From Ilyobacter polytropus DSM 2926 (GTDB lineage Bacteria; Fusobacteriota; Fusobacteriia; Fusobacteriales; Fusobacteriaceae): a DNA stretch of 64,000 bases. Where the stretch lies: positions 992,001-1,056,000 of the forward strand of contig NC_014632.1 in NCBI RefSeq assembly GCF_000165505.1, in the 5' to 3' direction. The notes under the pieces are model-generated. The model saw only the letters and a list, made by a program, of their open reading frames with translations, ran no database searches and was not told the DNA's origin. The translations under genes were made by a program, and so were the position numbers. This document shows positions 60,853-64,000 of the stretch, in pieces (position 1 is the first letter of the stretch; every line of letters starts with the position of its first letter).

Positions 60853-62493
60853 ATGAATATTATTTTATTAATCAGCCGCCTTTCTGAGTGGACTGCTTTA
60901 AAAGGGTTGAAAAAAAACCTGGTGATTTTAGCCATAATTTTACTGCAAATAAGTGTTTTTATATTGGTCTACAAAACAGGAGGAATAAAATATTCATATT
61001 CTCATATTATGTATCTTGTGATAATTTTAAGTTCATTTTTTTTCGGAGCCATAGGGGGAACTTTATTTGGTATAACTGGTGGTCTGATCTTAGGGCCCTA
61101 TATGCCACTTAATACTGCTACGATGGAGATGCAGCTTCCCTATAATTATCTCTATAGGATATTTTTCTTTACGGTGGTAGGTATTTTGTCTGGGTTTATC
61201 TCTCACTATCTAATAAGTGTTTTGAAGAGAGTTGAAAAAAGTTCTTTCTATAGCCAGATAACAGGTATGCCGAATAGAAAATATTTTGAAAATATGGATT
61301 TTGATGAATCTCTTTCGCCCACACTTATCTTGATAGAGCTTAAAAATTATCATAAGGCTGCCGAAGATTTTGGATATAATTTTTATACAGATATGATCAC
61401 AGCTTTTAATCAATCTTTTAAACAGTTTATGAAAAATAATGATTTAATGGAGTTATTTCATTTTGATACAGGTACTTTTGCAGTTTTACTTTACAAGACA
61501 GACCCTAAAAAGTATATAGATCTTTTTCTTGATTTTTTAAAAAACCCTTTGAAAATTAGAGAGATTGATTTTTATACATCTGCAACTATAGGAGTTTCTA
61601 CTTATGGTGGGAACACCTTGAAATTCATCAGAGAAGCTTATTTTGCAAAGGATCTAGCAGCAAAAAACTTAAAACATTATCTAATATTTACTCCAGAAAT
61701 GGAAAGGGAGTCTTCTGCAAACTTTAACCTTGTAAATGATATTCCTAAGGCTTTAAGCAGGAATGAATTTTTTCTATGCTATCAGCCTAAGATAGATCTT
61801 TTCACAAACCAAGTAAGCAGTATAGAGGCTCTGATCAGATGGAATCATCCAAGACTTGGCCTAGTTCCTCCAAATGATTTTATAGAGTATATAGAAACAA
61901 CAACTTTTATAGATGATATTACCAGATGGGTTATAAAGAAGTCTTTGGATTCTATTATCCTCATGGAAAAAATAAATATCCAGATGGATATAGCAGTTAA
62001 TGTACCTCTCAAACTTCTTGAGCATGAAAAGTTTTTTGACTTTCTTTCTGACTTGAAATCTTCTGGAAAACCAATCAATAAAATTCAGTTTGAGATAATA
62101 GAGAGGGATCTTGTTAAGGATTTTGAAGCTACATCCTCACTCATATTGAAATATAAAGATCTTGGAATTCGTTTTGCACTAGATGACTTTGGCACAGGAT
62201 ATTCTACACTGTCATACCTTCAGCAGCTTCCGTTAGACAAGATAAAAATAGACAGGCTCTTTATAAAGAATCTTAAAACAGACAAAAAGGACAGTGATAT
62301 AGTAAAATCTTCCATCGACATTGCACATATTTTAAATCTAAAAGTTGTGGCTGAAGGGGTAGAGGACAGAAAATCTCTTGATATTTTGAAAAAAATGGGA
62401 TGTGATTTTGCTCAAGGATACTATTTTACTAAGCCCGTTGTATACGAGAAATTTATAGACTGGTATAAAAATTATACTGAAAATCATCAATAA
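60853..62493 (+). CDS. EAL-domain cyclic-di-GMP phosphodiesterase, second paralogue
   Basis: A 546-residue membrane protein parallel to the one at 58497. Four membrane segments (LVILAIILLQISVFILVY; SSFFFGAIGGTLFGITGG) are followed by a GGDEF domain that lost its motif (FDTGTFAVLL), then an EAL domain with IEALIRWNHP, EIIERDLV, LDDFGTGYSTLSYLQQLP, KIDRLFIK and VVAEGVED. It should break down cyclic-di-GMP. Ribosome site AGGAGTCAACGTCC is acceptable. The pair with its paralogue around DUF805 suggests duplication and inversion. Confidence 0.85.
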   Translation: MNIILLISRLSEWTALKGLKKNLVILAIILLQISVFILVYKTGGIKYSYSHIMYLVIILSSFFFGAIGGTLFGITGGLILGPYMPLNTATMEMQLPYNYLYRIFFFTVVGILSGFISHYLISVLKRVEKSSFYSQITGMPNRKYFENMDFDESLSPTLILIELKNYHKAAEDFGYNFYTDMITAFNQSFKQFMKNNDLMELFHFDTGTFAVLLYKTDPKKYIDLFLDFLKNPLKIREIDFYTSATIGVSTYGGNTLKFIREAYFAKDLAAKNLKHYLIFTPEMERESSANFNLVNDIPKALSRNEFFLCYQPKIDLFTNQVSSIEALIRWNHPRLGLVPPNDFIEYIETTTFIDDITRWVIKKSLDSIILMEKINIQMDIAVNVPLKLLEHEKFFDFLSDLKSSGKPINKIQFEIIERDLVKDFEATSSLILKYKDLGIRFALDDFGTGYSTLSYLQQLPLDKIKIDRLFIKNLKTDKKDSDIVKSSIDIAHILNLKVVAEGVEDRKSLDILKKMGCDFAQGYYFTKPVVYEKFIDWYKNYTENHQ

Positions 62494-62717
62494 AACAAAG
62501 AATAAATTAATTTTAATATATTTATATTATTTAGGAGGAAATTACGCTAAGACACAGAAAAATATAACAGGTGACACCTACCCCACCTAACCGTATTATG
62601 AGAGCATCTAAGTATAGAGGTGCACTCATAAAAAAAAGAAAGTCCTCTGGTATTCCCAGAGGGCCTTCTTTTTTTATTTTATATGGGAATAAGGCCTATT
62701 AAGCTACCAAATTGGCC
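62494..62717 (+). other. structured downstream region of the EAL gene
   Basis: A C-rich segment CCTACCCCACCT lies near 62577-62588, with an adjacent GGTGACACC dyad. A hairpin ATGAG..CTCAT follows (62598-62630, read loosely). A terminator follows at 62637-62677. It could be a 3' UTR or a fourth small RNA; no promoter was defined. Confidence 0.35.
62637..62677. terminator. terminator
   Basis: CCTCTGG pairs with CCAGAGG around a five-base loop, with flanking A/T runs in both directions, between convergent genes. Confidence 0.8.
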
Positions 62718-63641
62718 TTAATATTCTGTATAAAATTTACCCTGATAGGAGTTTTTTTCCTTTAAAAGTTTGTCCACACCATTTAATATAGACCTCTTAT
62801 CCAAACTCCATAAAGGTCCAATAAGTGTATCTCTGGTACCATCTCCTGTTATCCTGTGTACAGTCATCTCTGGGTTCAGTATTTCTAATATTTCAACTAC
62901 CAATTCTATATAATTTTCTTTCTCCATTAGAGGAAAGGAATTTGTTTTGTAATATTCATGGAGGGGTGTCTCTTTTATAATGTGTAATAGATGAAGTTTT
63001 ATACCCCAACTTTTTGATTTATTTACAAATCTGACACTGTTTAAAATATCTGTTTTTGATTCTCCAGGAAGTCCTAAGATCAAATGTGTTACAAAGGGTA
63101 TTTTCTTTTCTAGGAGATTTTCAACAGATATTATGAACTGCTCTAAAGAATATCCCCTATTGATCAGTTCTGAAGTTTTTTCATGGATTGTCTGAAGACC
63201 TAGTTCTATCCAGATAAAGTTTTCCTTCCCTAGCTCCTCTAAAAGATCTAAAACTTCCTCTGGAATGCAGTCTGGTCTTGTTGCTATGGCAAGGCCTGAT
63301 ACTCTAGGATGGGACAAAGCTTCTGTATATATTTTTCTCAGTTTTTCTATAGAGGCATAGGTATTTGTAAAATTCTGAAAATAGGCAATTACCTTCCCCT
63401 TGGGAAACTTTTTTTCTATGAGTTTCAACTGGTCATCTATCTGATCCCCTATACTCTTTCTTCTGTCACCTGCAAACTCCCCGCTTCCTTTGTCACTGCA
63501 AAATATACATCCTTTATTGCCTAAAGTCCCGTCCCTGTTTGGGCATGTGAATCCCCCGTCTAAGGATACTTTATATATTTTTTCTCCGAATTTTTTTTTC
63601 AATTCATAATTAAGTGTATGAAATCTTTTATTATCCCACAT
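62718..63641 (-). CDS. TIGR01212-family radical SAM protein (YhcC-like)
   Basis: A 307-residue radical SAM protein. It starts MWDNKRFHTLNYELKKKFGE and shows VSLDGGFTCPNRDGTLGNKG with the cysteines spread as C-x14-C-x2-C (CPNRD to CIFC), a variant cluster motif typical of TIGR01212 rather than C-x3-C-x2-C. FVTHLILGLPGESKTDI lies near 190, a GLP motif shared with Elp3/HemN-like proteins. The reaction and substrate are not known. It stands alone. Confidence 0.85.
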   Translation of the reverse strand: MWDNKRFHTLNYELKKKFGEKIYKVSLDGGFTCPNRDGTLGNKGCIFCSDKGSGEFAGDRRKSIGDQIDDQLKLIEKKFPKGKVIAYFQNFTNTYASIEKLRKIYTEALSHPRVSGLAIATRPDCIPEEVLDLLEELGKENFIWIELGLQTIHEKTSELINRGYSLEQFIISVENLLEKKIPFVTHLILGLPGESKTDILNSVRFVNKSKSWGIKLHLLHIIKETPLHEYYKTNSFPLMEKENYIELVVEILEILNPEMTVHRITGDGTRDTLIGPLWSLDKRSILNGVDKLLKEKNSYQGKFYTEY

Positions 63642-63783
63642 AAAACTGCTCCTGTTCTAATCTATTTTAGATATTTTACAATATTTTAAATAATATTCAA
63701 AACTTAATATAAATTTCCCTTGATTTCTAGTTTTTAAGATGTTATCATTGATTTGTAATCATTACAAAAAGAGAGGTGTTTTT

Positions 63784-63960
63784 ATGGAATTAAAAAACGA
63801 GGTTTTAGAACTTTTAAAAAAATCAGAACCACTGAAGGCTGGTGAAATAGCTGAAAAATTAAATGCAGATAAAAAAGATGTTGATAAAGTCATAAAAGCC
63901 TTAAAAAAAGAAAACGCTGTTGTTTCTCCAAAAAGATGCTTTTATTCTGTAGATAAATAG
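63784..63960 (+). CDS. small winged-helix protein, 58 aa
   Basis: The ATG at 63784 follows AGAGAGGTG. The 58 residues MELKNEVLELLKKSEPLKAG to VVSPKRCFYSV form a winged-helix-like unit (helix, EIAEKLNADKKDVDKVIKAL recognition-type helix, basic wing). Probably a small DNA-binding protein. No neighbouring target is visible. The window ends 40 bases later. Confidence 0.6.
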   Translation: MELKNEVLELLKKSEPLKAGEIAEKLNADKKDVDKVIKALKKENAVVSPKRCFYSVDK

Positions 63961-64000
63961 AATCTTGTAAATGAGTTTCTTATACATAAGAAAAAGTGGC

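Noticed and set aside
1-64000. CRISPR arrays and tRNA or rRNA genes
   Set aside because: I found no regularly spaced direct repeats and no tRNA- or rRNA-like conserved stretches.

Overview
The window is a very AT-rich bacterial chromosome segment, and I infer a low-GC anaerobe close to Fusobacteriota (Ilyobacter or Propionigenium-like). The pointers are strong G-rich ribosome binding sites, small lipoproteins, an LysM/M23 lipoprotein, a siroheme sulfite/nitrite reductase, YqeC, a TIGR01212-type radical SAM protein and a family 1 encapsulin. No rRNA, tRNA or CRISPR array was seen. The taxonomic placement is an inference, not a measurement.

Region 1-4.7 kb holds chromosomal genes: a frameshifted zinc-ribbon gene, threonine aldolase, a GyrI-like protein, small unknown proteins, a methyltransferase, and an intergenic RNA candidate with a seven-C hairpin loop.

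Region 4.68-21.36 kb is best read as a 16.7-kb integrative element inserted in the last codons of tldD. It is bounded by the 13-bp repeats 4679-4691 and 21350-21362. A large serine recombinase (frameshifted) lies next to one end. Inside are a replication-protein-like gene split by an IS3-family element, a DUF2779 nuclease/exonuclease, an HTH regulator with repeated sites upstream, and a type I restriction-modification operon. In that operon hsdR carries an amber codon, and hsdM an amber codon plus a small deletion, while hsdS is intact. Two unknown genes follow; the second encodes an N-terminal zinc ribbon and a C-terminal R-x4-H motif of HEPN type. This pair is the best candidate for an undescribed defence system here.

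Region 21.3-35.9 kb returns to housekeeping genes: tldD, an ammonium module (P-II, amtB, second P-II) behind a consensus promoter and a structured leader, two dehydrogenases, yqeC, the siroheme reductase, tiny cysteine-rich proteins, a methyltransferase, a K+ channel, an encapsulated-ferritin/encapsulin operon, and tandem near-identical lipoproteins.

Region 35.9-45.5 kb is bracketed by two 746-bp IS200/IS605-type copies in inverted orientation. Between them lie a tyrosine recombinase, an rRNA pseudouridine synthase, an M23 endopeptidase, a ferritin-VIT1 iron exporter and glgX.

Region 45.5-52.5 kb has a nitroreductase, nfo and aspartate kinase, then a gene graveyard. That stretch carries two decayed copies of the nfo 5' end, a truncated copy of an NTF2-like gene, a degenerate HepT-like gene and a possible HicB remnant. 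Region 52.5-64 kb carries a quinone-reductase-like gene, a frameshifted GGDEF gene, a cold-shock protein, an ABC-F protein, a cyclic-nucleotide-binding protein, two EAL paralogues flanking a DUF805 protein, and a radical SAM protein. Cyclic-di-GMP signalling is therefore prominent at this end.
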